A DNA stretch of 6,763 bases, from positions 8,539 through 15,301 of the forward strand of contig DAFH01000029.1 of assembly GCA_002495485.1 (NCBI GenBank), read 5' to 3'. Below are positions 1 through 6,263 of this stretch, piece by piece. The notes below the pieces were generated by a model. That model was not told the DNA's origin. It ran no database searches and was given only the letters and a program-made list of their open reading frames with translations. The stretch comes from Candidatus Bathyarchaeota archaeon UBA185. Its GTDB lineage: Archaea; Thermoproteota; Bathyarchaeia; 40CM-2-53-6. A program made the translations under genes and the position numbers. Numbering within the stretch: the stretch's first letter is position 1; each line of letters begins with the position of its first letter.

Positions 1-1005
1 GTAGTAGTCTTTGATGGGGAAGACAGAGTCGTGGATTCCGTTGACGAGCAGCAAGGGCGCGCTCGGCCAGTCCAGAACGCCCTGCTTGAGTAGCGAAAGC
101 CTAGGCGCATACTGTACCCATTCCTCATAGCCTGACCGACCGAACGCGAACGCGATCGTGTCGAAGAACTGGAACGGATACTCGCCTCTCTCTTGCTGTT
201 TCATCCATTCAGGCTCGAATGCGTAGTGGACCGGTCCACCGTGGCTGACTGCGCAGGCAATTCTGTCTTTGTAGAGATAGGCTACCTTGACGGCCCAGTA
301 GCCGCCGGTGCTGTAGCCCCAGACTCCCACTCTGCGAGTGTCGAACTCTTTGCGGGTTGCGATCCAGTCGAAGACTGCCCCGAACAGTCTCTCCGCGTCC
401 TCAGACCCCTTGACAGGTGATTCTCCGACCCCTGGGCCGTCGATGGCTAGATGTGCAATTCCCCTCGCCAGAGCGGAATCGTTCTGTTGTTCTTCTTTGT
501 AGCCGTCGATTCCGCCCCAGCTCACCAAGAGCGGATGTGGCGCGCTGCCGACCTTTGGCAGTCGCAGATATGCGGGGATCGAGTTGCCTTCGCCCGCCTT
601 TCCCTTGAATGGAATACTGACCTTCGCTATTGGAATTTCGAAGTAGTTTGATGCTTTGAGGAGCATCTCCTGCGCCTTTCTGTACGCCTTCTTCTTTCCG
701 TCTGAGTTGATGGTCGGATACCGCGCCAGCATATAGTACTGGTATGCGCGGAGATAGTTCTCCTTGGCAGCCTTCGAGTCCCCGGCTTTTTCCGCCGCGG
801 CCGCCTTAGCCTCATAGGGTCTCGCCACGGCACCGAAAGCTTCTGCCCAGGCGTCTCTATCGTAGGATGTGATCGTCTTCATCGCCCTCTCCATATCCTC
901 GTACAGGGCATAGGTGAAAGGGTAGACTCTCATCCGGACGCGCGGCTTCCACATTTCCCAAAGTTCGCTTACTGGTCGCTCGTATCTCGCCTGTTGCTTC
1001 TGCAC
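1..1005 (-). CDS. Alpha/beta hydrolase, FrsA/DUF1100 (pseudooxynicotine hydrolase-like), C-terminus cut by window edge
   Basis: The frame is open from a stop at 1045-1047 to the left edge, giving 335 residues with no stop, so the 3' end lies outside. From GTG at 1003-1005: a charged helical N-terminal segment of about 145 residues (cap/lid type), then the core. The core has the family signature WGGIDGYKEE near residue 160, followed by HLAIDGPGVGES, the nucleophile elbow GYSTGG with Ser232, and the acid-loop motif NGIHDSVFP with Asp326. The catalytic His should lie just beyond the edge. These motifs are typical of the FrsA/DUF1100/2,6-dihydropseudooxynicotine hydrolase group, which are soluble serine hydrolases acting on ester or C-C bonds; the substrate here cannot be told. 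GTG 1005 is the only standard start before the stop. A GGTGAG lies 12 bases upstream and a TATA-like box at 1042-1049. The alternative is ATG at 952-954, which would remove 17 residues. No signal peptide is visible. Confidence 0.87.
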   Translation of the reverse strand, partial: MQKQQARYERPVSELWEMWKPRVRMRVYPFTYALYEDMERAMKTITSYDRDAWAEAFGAVARPYEAKAAAAEKAGDSKAAKENYLRAYQYYMLARYPTINSDGKKKAYRKAQEMLLKASNYFEIPIAKVSIPFKGKAGEGNSIPAYLRLPKVGSAPHPLLVSWGGIDGYKEEQQNDSALARGIAHLAIDGPGVGESPVKGSEDAERLFGAVFDWIATRKEFDTRRVGVWGYSTGGYWAVKVAYLYKDRIACAVSHGGPVHYAFEPEWMKQQERGEYPFQFFDTIAFAFGRSGYEEWVQYAPRLSLLKQGVLDWPSAPLLLVNGIHDSVFPIKDYY

Positions 1006-1041
1006 CGATTCGTCATCCTCACCCAGACGATGGCGAATCGT

Positions 1042-1049
1042 TACTTAAA
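1042..1049 (-). promoter_or_regulatory. Putative archaeal TATA box for the hydrolase gene
   Basis: Read on the minus strand the sequence is TTTAAGTA, preceded by an ACTTTTTG tract (1050-1058). It lies about 40 bases before the GTG start, which predicts transcription starting near 1020 and a leader of about 15 bases. The preceding T-run could also act as a T-rich archaeal terminator for the upstream cyclase transcript. The match is to the general archaeal consensus only. Confidence 0.45.
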
Positions 1050-1102
1050 CAAAAAGTCGCAACCCTTGAGAGCACGCGGGATTCTAGTCTGAACGAACTA
1101 TC

Positions 1103-1129
1103 GTAGAGTCTGCTCGGATCCCACTCTAC
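1103..1129 (-). terminator. Possible terminator hairpin after the cyclase gene
   Basis: There is a perfect 7-bp inverted repeat (GTAGAGT at 1103-1109, ACTCTAC at 1123-1129) around a 13-base loop, starting 6 bases after the TAA of the cyclase gene. No T-run follows directly; the nearest T-rich tract on this strand is at 1047-1057. A processing or stability hairpin is equally possible. Confidence 0.35.
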
Positions 1130-1135
1130 CTCTTG

Positions 1136-3079
1136 TTACGAACTGATTCCGAGCCTCTTCAGGAGATTCTGGAATCGAGGGTCATCTCGGACAACGTCGA
1201 ACGTCCGATGATGAAGTACGAACAGAAGGCTAAAATCGCATTGAGCATAGGATCTTTCCAGCCATTCGAATCCTCCGTCGAGGTCGCCTAGCTCGAAGAG
1301 ATATGCAGCGATCTCGTGAGCATCTGGATACCACTGCTCGCCCACGTGCGACTTCAGCTCGGGCAAGAGCTTCCTCAACGTTTCCTTGTCGTGTGCCATT
1401 AATGCGATCATCGCCTTCGACGTCTTTGCCACTTGGGGATACGACGGTTGCACAAGCCCGACACCGAGGTCAATCTCTCGCCTCATCTCCTTGAGTCTCC
1501 CCATGAACCCGTACACCGCGGCCAGTACGAAGCGCGCATATTCGCTGCGCGGATTCAGCTCTAGCGCCTTCTTGATGATCTCAAGCGCGGTCTCGTAGTC
1601 TCTCCGCGCGATATAGTACTCCGCATGGTTCATGTTGATGACCTGCGAGAGAGGGTCTAGCTCCAGCGCCGTCTCGATCTGCTTGAAAGCCTCCTCCCAT
1701 CTCGACTCGGTCGATAATAGATGAAAGTACCACTGGTGGGCTGTCGCGTAGCTCGGTTTGAGCTCAATCGCTCTCTTGAACTCCTCCTCCGCACCCTTCA
1801 GATCATAATCGTGCAACAACGCCAGCCCAAGTGTCGCATGCGCTTCGGCGAGGTTCAGATCAATATCCAGAGCTTTGGACAGCATCGCCTTGGCCGCCTC
1901 ATGCCTCGCTTTAGGCTCGAAATTCCAGTTGTCGGCAAGGAGTTCGTCGCTGTCTGCCAGACCTACATATCCGAGGGCGAAACCCGGATCCTCGTTAACC
2001 GCCTGCTGGAAGTAGTCTCTCGCCTTCTTGATGTCGTCCAAACCTCTCTGGTTCCAGTGATACCTCCCCCTCAAGTAGAGAGAATACGCCTTGGCGTTCC
2101 CAGTAGGTTTCTTATCGATCCTGTCGCTCTCAGGTTCTAGGATCTTGACTTTCAGAGCATCGGACACATGCTTAGCAATGTCACTCTGGACGGCGAAAAC
2201 GTCGTCGAGATTCCGGTCGTAGCTCTGAGCCCAGACATGTCGATCGTTGCTGACAGCGATCAGTTGAGTCGTCACCCGCACCCTGTTGCCGGCCTTCCTA
2301 AAACTGCCCTCCAGGATGGACCCGACCTCCAGCTCGTTCCCAATCTCCCTAACCTTCTTTGACGATCCCTTGTAGCCCATAACCGACGTGCGGGAGATGA
2401 CGCTGAGTCCACTGACGCCCGAGAGCGTTGAAATTATCTCTTCAGTGATACCATCCGCAAAATAGGAATCGTTAGGATCTGGACTCATGTTCGCAAACGG
2501 CAGCACGGCCACCCTTCTCACATCCAGCTCACCTAGGCCGGCCTGCGTCTCCTTCTCCCAGGGCATCAACATCTTGTACACTTCCGTCGGCGCACTGACA
2601 TTCTTCAGCGGCTTGGTCCCAAGACTGCTGAATGAAAGCTCAAACTTGTTGCGGACCTGATCATAGACCTGTCGCGTAATGCACACGCCTCCCTCCTCAG
2701 CTAGAGACTGTATCCTAGACGCGATGTTGACAGCATCGCCAGAAATGTCTCCCTGAGACTCGATCACATCTCCAAGGTGAAGCCCAATCCGCAACCTTGT
2801 CCTCTGATCCGCCGGCCGGGAAATGTTGAACTCTCTCGAAGCACGCTGAACATCATACGCACATCTCACAGCATCCATTGCGTTTGCAAACTCGACAAGA
2901 AAGGCGTCGCCCATCGTTTTCACCTCCTTCCCACCGTGCCGGGTAAAGATGGGGCGTTGGAGCTTCCTCTGCTCATCGACCAGCGCCAAAGAGAGTGCCT
3001 CGTCTCTCTGCCCCAGCGCCGTGTAGCCTACCATGTCGGTGAACATGATAGCTGCGAGTCTGCGGGTGCCCTGGAGCAA
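1136..3079 (-). CDS. Class III adenylate cyclase - TolB-like domain - TPR array protein
   Basis: A 647-residue soluble protein predicted to make cAMP from ATP. Residues about 5-170 form a class III nucleotidyl cyclase domain: metal-binding Asp15 (in IMFTDMVGYT) and Asp58 (in VKTMGDAF), Lys54 and Asp111 at the purine-selecting positions (the adenine pair), and Asn118 and Arg122 of VNIASR at the transition-state positions. All catalytic residues are present, so an active homodimer is expected. Residues about 187-318 are a TolB-like (COG5616) domain beginning VAVLPFANMSPDP and including YFADGITEEI. Residues about 330-645 are tetratricopeptide repeats, for example around A-E-A-H-A-T-L-G and A-T-A-H-Q-W-Y. 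No transmembrane helix is seen between the domains. TTG at 3077-3079 is chosen because RRLAAIMFTD normally lies within a few residues of the start in this family; the first ATG (residue 12) would cut into the first beta strand. Known relatives are common in bacteria such as rhizobia. The TPR part probably binds a partner that tunes cyclase activity (inference). Confidence 0.93.
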   Translation of the reverse strand: MLQGTRRLAAIMFTDMVGYTALGQRDEALSLALVDEQRKLQRPIFTRHGGKEVKTMGDAFLVEFANAMDAVRCAYDVQRASREFNISRPADQRTRLRIGLHLGDVIESQGDISGDAVNIASRIQSLAEEGGVCITRQVYDQVRNKFELSFSSLGTKPLKNVSAPTEVYKMLMPWEKETQAGLGELDVRRVAVLPFANMSPDPNDSYFADGITEEIISTLSGVSGLSVISRTSVMGYKGSSKKVREIGNELEVGSILEGSFRKAGNRVRVTTQLIAVSNDRHVWAQSYDRNLDDVFAVQSDIAKHVSDALKVKILEPESDRIDKKPTGNAKAYSLYLRGRYHWNQRGLDDIKKARDYFQQAVNEDPGFALGYVGLADSDELLADNWNFEPKARHEAAKAMLSKALDIDLNLAEAHATLGLALLHDYDLKGAEEEFKRAIELKPSYATAHQWYFHLLSTESRWEEAFKQIETALELDPLSQVINMNHAEYYIARRDYETALEIIKKALELNPRSEYARFVLAAVYGFMGRLKEMRREIDLGVGLVQPSYPQVAKTSKAMIALMAHDKETLRKLLPELKSHVGEQWYPDAHEIAAYLFELGDLDGGFEWLERSYAQCDFSLLFVLHHRTFDVVRDDPRFQNLLKRLGISS

Positions 3080-3092
3080 TACTGTTCCGAGA

Positions 3093-3109
3093 TTCAGGTT
3101 TCACCTGAA
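3093..3109. promoter_or_regulatory. Perfect 17-bp palindrome, candidate operator of the cyclase gene
   Basis: TTCAGGT, a TTC spacer, then ACCTGAA: a perfect 7+3+7 inverted repeat. It lies between the TATA-like element (3111-3118) and the expected transcription start near 3089, where a bound regulator would block RNA polymerase. The arms could also form a short hairpin, but the element is probably upstream of the mRNA start. No regulator gene is visible in the window. Confidence 0.5.
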
Positions 3110-3110
3110 A

Positions 3111-3118
3111 GATAAACT
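3111..3118 (-). promoter_or_regulatory. Putative TATA box for the cyclase gene
   Basis: The minus strand reads AGTTTATC, about 35 bases before the TTG start. This predicts a transcription start about 10 bases from the start codon and therefore an almost leaderless mRNA, which fits the lack of a properly spaced Shine-Dalgarno. Confidence 0.45.
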
Positions 3119-3187
3119 CGTTTGCGACGGATTAGCTCAAACCACCGATCAGGCTCAGGGAAGAGAAGGAGCTGGAGCATCAGCCGC

Positions 3188-3688
3188 TCAGATGCTGGCT
3201 CCGATTATCATCAGGATCAGCGTGAGCCCGAGGAGCCCGGCTCCTGCCTGGGCAGCGATTCCAAGCCTCTTTTGCAGACCACCGACCTCAGCCGCGGTCT
3301 GGTCATTTGGCGGGCCCTGTTTTACGAACGAGACGAGCTTTCTGCTCGACGGGATCGTCACTGCGAACGCTATTATGACCACAACAAGAGCGACGATCGC
3401 ACCGCCCTGGACATAGGGTAGCCCTGAGCTACTTGGGCCGAGTGCGGGCGCGATCTGGGTCGAATAGACATACAATAGTAGTCCCGAGAGAACGGCAATG
3501 ATCGTGGTAGCTCCGACGAACCTTGTGTACGCTGGAATAGTGGAGCGGATGAATTCCGTTCTGCTCGGTGGCGTCATGCGGCGGAGAGACGGGGATAGGA
3601 CCGAGACGAACAGCACGGCTCCGCCCATCCAGCCCACTATCGAGCCAACATGCAGGATCAGCAGCGTTAGAAAGACAGCGTCGGCCAT
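3188..3688 (-). CDS. CopD/DUF2269-like four-helix integral membrane protein
   Basis: A 166-residue protein that is mostly membrane: helices at about 4-30 (LLILHVGSIVGWMGGAVLF), 53-75, 90-115 and 146-165. The first helix carries the pattern His-x5-6-Trp-x-Gly-Gly, typical of CopD/DUF2269-type small membrane proteins, where the His is often considered a possible metal or heme ligand. A cytoplasmic or outer loop with basic residues (SLRRMTPPSRTEF) follows helix 1, and SSRKLVSFVKQ follows helix 3. The ATG start is well supported: GGAGGT lies 8 bases upstream and a TATA box at 3723-3730. The gene follows arsC on the same strand with a 76-base gap but has its own promoter. Function is unknown; copper or redox-linked transport is only a family-based guess. 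It shows no frameshift and has the usual length for the group. Confidence 0.8.
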   Translation of the reverse strand: MADAVFLTLLILHVGSIVGWMGGAVLFVSVLSPSLRRMTPPSRTEFIRSTIPAYTRFVGATTIIAVLSGLLLYVYSTQIAPALGPSSSGLPYVQGGAIVALVVVIIAFAVTIPSSRKLVSFVKQGPPNDQTAAEVGGLQKRLGIAAQAGAGLLGLTLILMIIGASI

Positions 3689-3696
3689 CTTTCTAG

Positions 3697-3702
3697 ACCT
3701 CC
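3697..3702 (-). promoter_or_regulatory. Strong Shine-Dalgarno of the CopD-like gene
   Basis: The minus strand reads GGAGGT inside a G-rich run, 8 bases before ATG 3688. It is the clearest ribosome binding site in the window and fixes this start. Confidence 0.7.
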
Positions 3703-3722
3703 CCCCAGATCAAGAAGCACCC

Positions 3723-3730
3723 GATATATG
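3723..3730 (-). promoter_or_regulatory. Putative TATA box for the CopD-like gene
   Basis: The minus strand reads CATATATC, about 38 bases before the ATG. The predicted transcription start is near 3702-3705, at the edge of the G-rich Shine-Dalgarno region, leaving a short leader. Confidence 0.5.
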
Positions 3731-3764
3731 GTATTCTGTTACGACGACAGGTTTCCAGTCTTTT

Positions 3765-4196
3765 TCAGAAGGCAGCTTGCTTCTCGTAAGCTCCTCTTGC
3801 TATCTCTCGTACCTTACTCTCTATCTCGTCTCGAATCCTTCTGACATCCTCGATCGATTTGCCTCTCGGATCGTCGAGGTGCCAGTCTACAAGCTTCTTC
3901 TGCATCTGAGCCAGCATCGGCCTCGGACAGGCCTCCTCGATCGAACACCCCATCGTAACGACGAGACTCGCTTCATTGATCATCTGGGTCGTCAACATCT
4001 TTGGAGAGCGTTGAGCCAGGTCGATCCCCTTCTCCTTCATGGCCTGAACTACGACAGGGTTAATCCTCGTTGAGGGGACTGTTCCTGCACTGGTCGCATT
4101 CATACCGAGCCGTTCAGCAAATGCTTGGGCCATCTGGCTACGTCCCGCATTCTCGACGCAGACAAATAGAACACTGCCCTCTTTCCGAGTGGCCAC
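3765..4196 (-). CDS. arsC: Arsenate reductase, low-molecular-weight phosphatase fold, thioredoxin-coupled type
   Basis: A 143-residue cytoplasmic protein. Near the start is the P-loop VLFVCVENAGRSQMAQAF, a CX5R signature with Cys13 and Arg19. Two further cysteines, Cys84 and Cys90 in TMGCSIEEACP, match the redox relay of pI258-type ArsC, which passes a disulfide to thioredoxin after reducing arsenate to arsenite. WHLDDPRGK supplies the general acid Asp109 before Pro110, and a final helix with EDVRRIRDEIESKV is usual. The length fits the family. The frame stays open upstream to 4445, but those 83 residues match no phosphatase feature and run into the divergent gene at 4368, so GTG at 4194-4196 is chosen; it is the last possible start before the P-loop. 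A TATA-like box lies at 4236-4243. No arsR, arsB or acr3 gene is in the window, so a protein tyrosine phosphatase role is not excluded, though the three-Cys pattern favours ArsC. Confidence 0.85.
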   Translation of the reverse strand: MATRKEGSVLFVCVENAGRSQMAQAFAERLGMNATSAGTVPSTRINPVVVQAMKEKGIDLAQRSPKMLTTQMINEASLVVTMGCSIEEACPRPMLAQMQKKLVDWHLDDPRGKSIEDVRRIRDEIESKVREIARGAYEKQAAF

Positions 4197-4235
4197 CCCT
4201 GCGTCGCCTTCGGACCGGCCAAGAGATGAAGGACT

Positions 4236-4243
4236 GAAATAAA
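4236..4243 (-). promoter_or_regulatory. Putative TATA box for arsC
   Basis: The minus strand reads TTTATTTC, about 44 bases before the GTG start; the expected transcription start is near 4215. It is the only AT-rich patch in the intergenic space between the two divergent genes (4197-4367). No convincing TATA box was found there for the plus-strand gene. Confidence 0.35.
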
Positions 4244-4367
4244 CCGTCCGACCCCTTTCGGGTTTGATGACTCGGTTCCAAGCGGGAGACAAGTCCGGAT
4301 CGAAGACCCTGACGGAAATCCTGTCGGACAGTTCGAGCCAGCCGCGCGATAGACAAACGATCCTGGG

Positions 4368-5594
4368 TTGTTGGATCCGTTGAGCAAAATAGCCACTACC
4401 ATCTCTAAAGAAAATGCCCGCCGTCTCATGCTCGTAAAGCAGCACCTAGCTGGCAAATCTCTCCGTCCAACCACCGAATCGATTCTTGCCATCGTCCGCG
4501 ACCTATGTTACATTCAGTGGGACCCTGTAGACGCCGTAGCGCCTTCTCACATCATCTCGTTCTGGAGCAGGCTTGGCAACTTTCGACGATCCGACTTAGA
4601 GAAACTACTCTGGAGCGAGAAGAAGCTCTTCCTGCACTGGACCCCCATGGCCTCGATAGTACTCACCGAAGATTACCCGATCTACAATTCGATGATGAGA
4701 AGATACCCTGAATCATTGTCTGATTCTTGGGGATCTCAGAAGAGGCGAGCACGTAAGTTTCTCGCCGAGAACAAGGAACTCCGCAGGAAAATACTGAGCG
4801 AGCTGAAGAAGAAGGGACCATTACGGCAGAACCAGTTCCAGGACTATGTTCGAACCAGGAGCCCTGACGGATGGATCCCTGGGAGCAAGGTCCTGCTCAT
4901 GCTCTACAATCTTCTAATGACTGGATACATTATGATCGTCGGCCACCAAGGAAACCAGAACATTTACGGCCTCTCCGAAGAGTTCCTACCGGCAACCGTT
5001 GATAGGAGAGAACTGACAGAGGAGGAATTCGAACGCGAGGCTGCGCAGAGAGCGCTCCGAGCCTTAGGCACTGCTACTCCTCGCGAAATCCACCTGTATT
5101 TTCCGCGCGGTTGTTATCTGAATCTAGAAAAGACCCTGAACAGCCTAGAAAGAGAGTCCAAGATTAGTCGAATCGATGTCGAGGGGCTTGGTCGTAAGGG
5201 CGACCGGTACATCCACGAGCTAGACATTCCCTTACTCGAGTCTTTGGACTCTGACGGGTGGGAACCGCGAATGACTCTCCTCGCTCCCTTCGACAATCTC
5301 ATCTGCCTGCGAGGCAGGACGAACCGACTCTTCAGCTTCGATTACGCACATGAAAATTTTCTGCCGCAGAGCAAAAGGAAATTCGGAACCTTCGTCCATC
5401 CCATCTTGTGGGGCGACGCGCTTATAGGAAGAGTCGACATGCTAAGAGACAAGAAGAACGAGAAACTCAACGTCATCTCGGTACACGCCGAACCTCACGC
5501 ACCCGGCGGCAAAGAGGTCTCAGCAATGATCGACGAGACGATAAGACAACTGGGAGAATTTCTTGGAGCCAACGACGTCGCGTACCCGGCTTAG
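4368..5594 (+). CDS. YcaQ/AlkX-like winged-helix DNA glycosylase (HTH_42 family)
   Basis: A 408-residue protein of the YcaQ/AlkZ superfamily, built of tandem winged-helix domains, whose characterised bacterial members remove alkylated bases and unhook interstrand crosslinks. Seen here: an N-terminal helix ISKENARRLMLVKQHLAG, then IQWDPVDAVAPSH with Gln50-Trp-Asp52, matching the QxD catalytic motif of the YcaQ (AlkX) branch rather than the QxQ of AlkZ. The C-terminal signature follows: LLAPFDNLI near residue 305, HENFLPQSKRKFG near 330, and HPILWGDALIGRVDM near 345. Winged-helix repeats fill residues about 130-290, with LKKKGPLRQNQFQDY and GTATPREIHLYF. The start is uncertain: a stop lies at 4350-4352, there is no ATG before residue 21, and TTG at 4368, 4371 or 4380 are the options; none has a clear Shine-Dalgarno. 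The length agrees with the family. Divergent from arsC. Confidence 0.87.
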   Translation: MLDPLSKIATTISKENARRLMLVKQHLAGKSLRPTTESILAIVRDLCYIQWDPVDAVAPSHIISFWSRLGNFRRSDLEKLLWSEKKLFLHWTPMASIVLTEDYPIYNSMMRRYPESLSDSWGSQKRRARKFLAENKELRRKILSELKKKGPLRQNQFQDYVRTRSPDGWIPGSKVLLMLYNLLMTGYIMIVGHQGNQNIYGLSEEFLPATVDRRELTEEEFEREAAQRALRALGTATPREIHLYFPRGCYLNLEKTLNSLERESKISRIDVEGLGRKGDRYIHELDIPLLESLDSDGWEPRMTLLAPFDNLICLRGRTNRLFSFDYAHENFLPQSKRKFGTFVHPILWGDALIGRVDMLRDKKNEKLNVISVHAEPHAPGGKEVSAMIDETIRQLGEFLGANDVAYPA

Positions 5595-5598
5595 GTTC

Positions 5599-5611
5599 CG
5601 CCACTCTGGCG
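5599..5611 (+). terminator. Small hairpin just after the YcaQ-like gene
   Basis: CGCCA, a CTC loop, then TGGCG: a perfect 5-bp stem starting 5 bases after the stop codon. No T-run follows. A weak terminator or 3' stabiliser is possible, but a short repeat like this can arise by chance. Confidence 0.2.
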
Positions 5612-5644
5612 TAGCGCACTTCACTGATTGGTAAGTCGAGGATG

Positions 5645-5651
5645 ATTTATT
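5645..5651 (+). promoter_or_regulatory. Putative TATA box for the DUF1801 gene
   Basis: ATTTATT, about 38 bases before ATG 5686. This predicts a start of transcription near 5673 and indicates a promoter separate from the upstream glycosylase gene. It also argues against the TTG at 5650, which sits inside this box, as the translation start. Confidence 0.45.
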
Positions 5652-5685
5652 GGTCGATCATGGAACAACGTCAGGTAGGCTAGGT

Positions 5686-6063
5686 ATGACGATGGTGAAG
5701 AACGGAAAAGTCGACGAATACATCGCTAAAGCCTCTGAACCCGCGCAGCAGATGATGAAGCAGATCCGAGCCGCAATCGAGGCAACCGTGCCCCGAGCGG
5801 ATGAAAAGATGAGCTATGGCATGCCATTCTACGAATACAAGTTTCCCGGCTACAAGGGCCGACTAGCCTACTTCGGCGCATTCAAGAAACACATCAGCTT
5901 CTACGCCGTCCCGCACAACATTCCAGCCAGCCTCGACAAGAAGATAGAGCAGTACAAAGCGGCGAAAGCCACGCTTCAATTCCCAATTGGCACGAAGGTC
6001 CCGGTGGCCCTGCTGAAGAAACTCGTGGAGTTGCGCAGGGAAGAAATCGACGCTGGAAAGTAG
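5686..6063 (+). CDS. DUF1801 (YdhG/Fra-like) domain protein
   Basis: A 125-residue single-domain cytoplasmic protein. The order of conserved elements fits DUF1801: VDEYIAKASEPAQQMMKQIR helix, then ADEKMSYGMPFYEYK, GRLAYFGAFKKHISFY, a variable loop, and KATLQFPIGTKVPVALLKKLV with a basic C-terminal helix. Bacillus subtilis YdhG (Fra), a member of this family, has been described as a frataxin-like iron chaperone; whether this protein binds iron is unknown. The frame extends to TTG 5650, but that codon overlaps the TATA-like box, so ATG 5686 is chosen, with AGG 6 bases upstream; ATG 5692 is a close alternative. It is followed after 14 bases by the end of a convergent gene. The length is normal and no residue appears missing. 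Confidence 0.85.
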   Translation: MTMVKNGKVDEYIAKASEPAQQMMKQIRAAIEATVPRADEKMSYGMPFYEYKFPGYKGRLAYFGAFKKHISFYAVPHNIPASLDKKIEQYKAAKATLQFPIGTKVPVALLKKLVELRREEIDAGK

Positions 6064-6069
6064 ACGTCT

Positions 6070-6086
6070 AACGCAGTTCATGCGTT
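6070..6086. terminator. Hairpin between convergent genes, possible bidirectional terminator
   Basis: AACGCA, a 5-base loop, then TGCGTT: a perfect 6-bp stem, which overlaps the last codons of the minus-strand Cys-rich gene. Just before it is the perfect 10-bp palindrome TAGACGTCTA (6061-6070), which begins with the stop codon of the DUF1801 gene. Placement between two converging stops suggests a shared 3' end signal; no long T-run is present. Confidence 0.3.
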
Positions 6087-6263
6087 TGTAAGCGGCAGGC
6101 CTCTACAGTCGACCTTGCCTTCTTCTACCTTGAGGAAGTTGGCGCAGGCAAAACACTGGCCATAGGACACTCTCTTTCCCAGAACGGGACAGGGAACTGC
6201 GGCCCCGTCATGCACGCTTCGAAGATGCCCTAGACACAGAGGACACTTCTCCGACGAAGACAA
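6078..6263 (-). CDS. Small cysteine-rich (zinc-ribbon-like) protein, start uncertain
   Basis: A 61-residue protein from TTG at 6261-6263, with AGGG about 8 bases upstream. It has two cysteine groups: CPLC at residues 7-10, and a second set with Cys25 (PCPVLGKRVS), Cys37 and Cys40 (CFAC) and Cys53 (VDCRG), which could bind one metal ion on its own. The first CPLC pair lacks a partner. The same frame continues upstream without a stop to 6350 and reads KLCELCSQRVI, placing a second CxxC (codons at 6282-6293) exactly 12 residues before CPLC, the normal geometry of a zinc ribbon. No ATG, GTG or TTG lies between 6264 and 6350; CTG at 6306-6308, preceded by GAAGGT, is the best start for a 76-residue form. 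The family is not recognised; a nucleic-acid or protein-binding metal module is likely. Confidence 0.6.
   Translation of the reverse strand: MSSSEKCPLCLGHLRSVHDGAAVPCPVLGKRVSYGQCFACANFLKVEEGKVDCRGLPLTNA

Noticed and set aside
1721..2140. A 139-residue plus-strand open frame opposite the TPR region of the cyclase gene
   Set aside because: Antisense to a well-conserved coding region, with no domain or start signals of its own. The same holds for 2777-3115 and 3033-3416.
3100..3104. GGTGA upstream of the cyclase TTG as a Shine-Dalgarno
   Set aside because: It lies about 20 bases from the start codon, is part of the palindrome, and is probably upstream of the transcription start.
3748..3755. 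A second copy of the cyclase-promoter half-site (CAGGTTTC) near the CopD-like gene
   Set aside because: Only 8 bases match, the palindromic arm is absent, and it lies upstream of the TATA box; chance is a sufficient explanation.
3498..4073. A 191-residue plus-strand open frame opposite the CopD-like and arsC genes
   Set aside because: It lies antisense to two genes with clear family motifs and its translation resembles no protein family; it is a shadow frame.
4197..4445. An 83-residue N-terminal extension of the arsenate reductase frame
   Set aside because: It shows no phosphatase-like features, overlaps the start of the divergent glycosylase gene by 78 bases, and the domain begins naturally at the GTG at 4194-4196.
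5650..5685. TTG 5650 as the start of the DUF1801 protein
   Set aside because: It lies within the TATA-like box, and the 12 added residues have no counterpart in the family; ATG 5686 is better placed.
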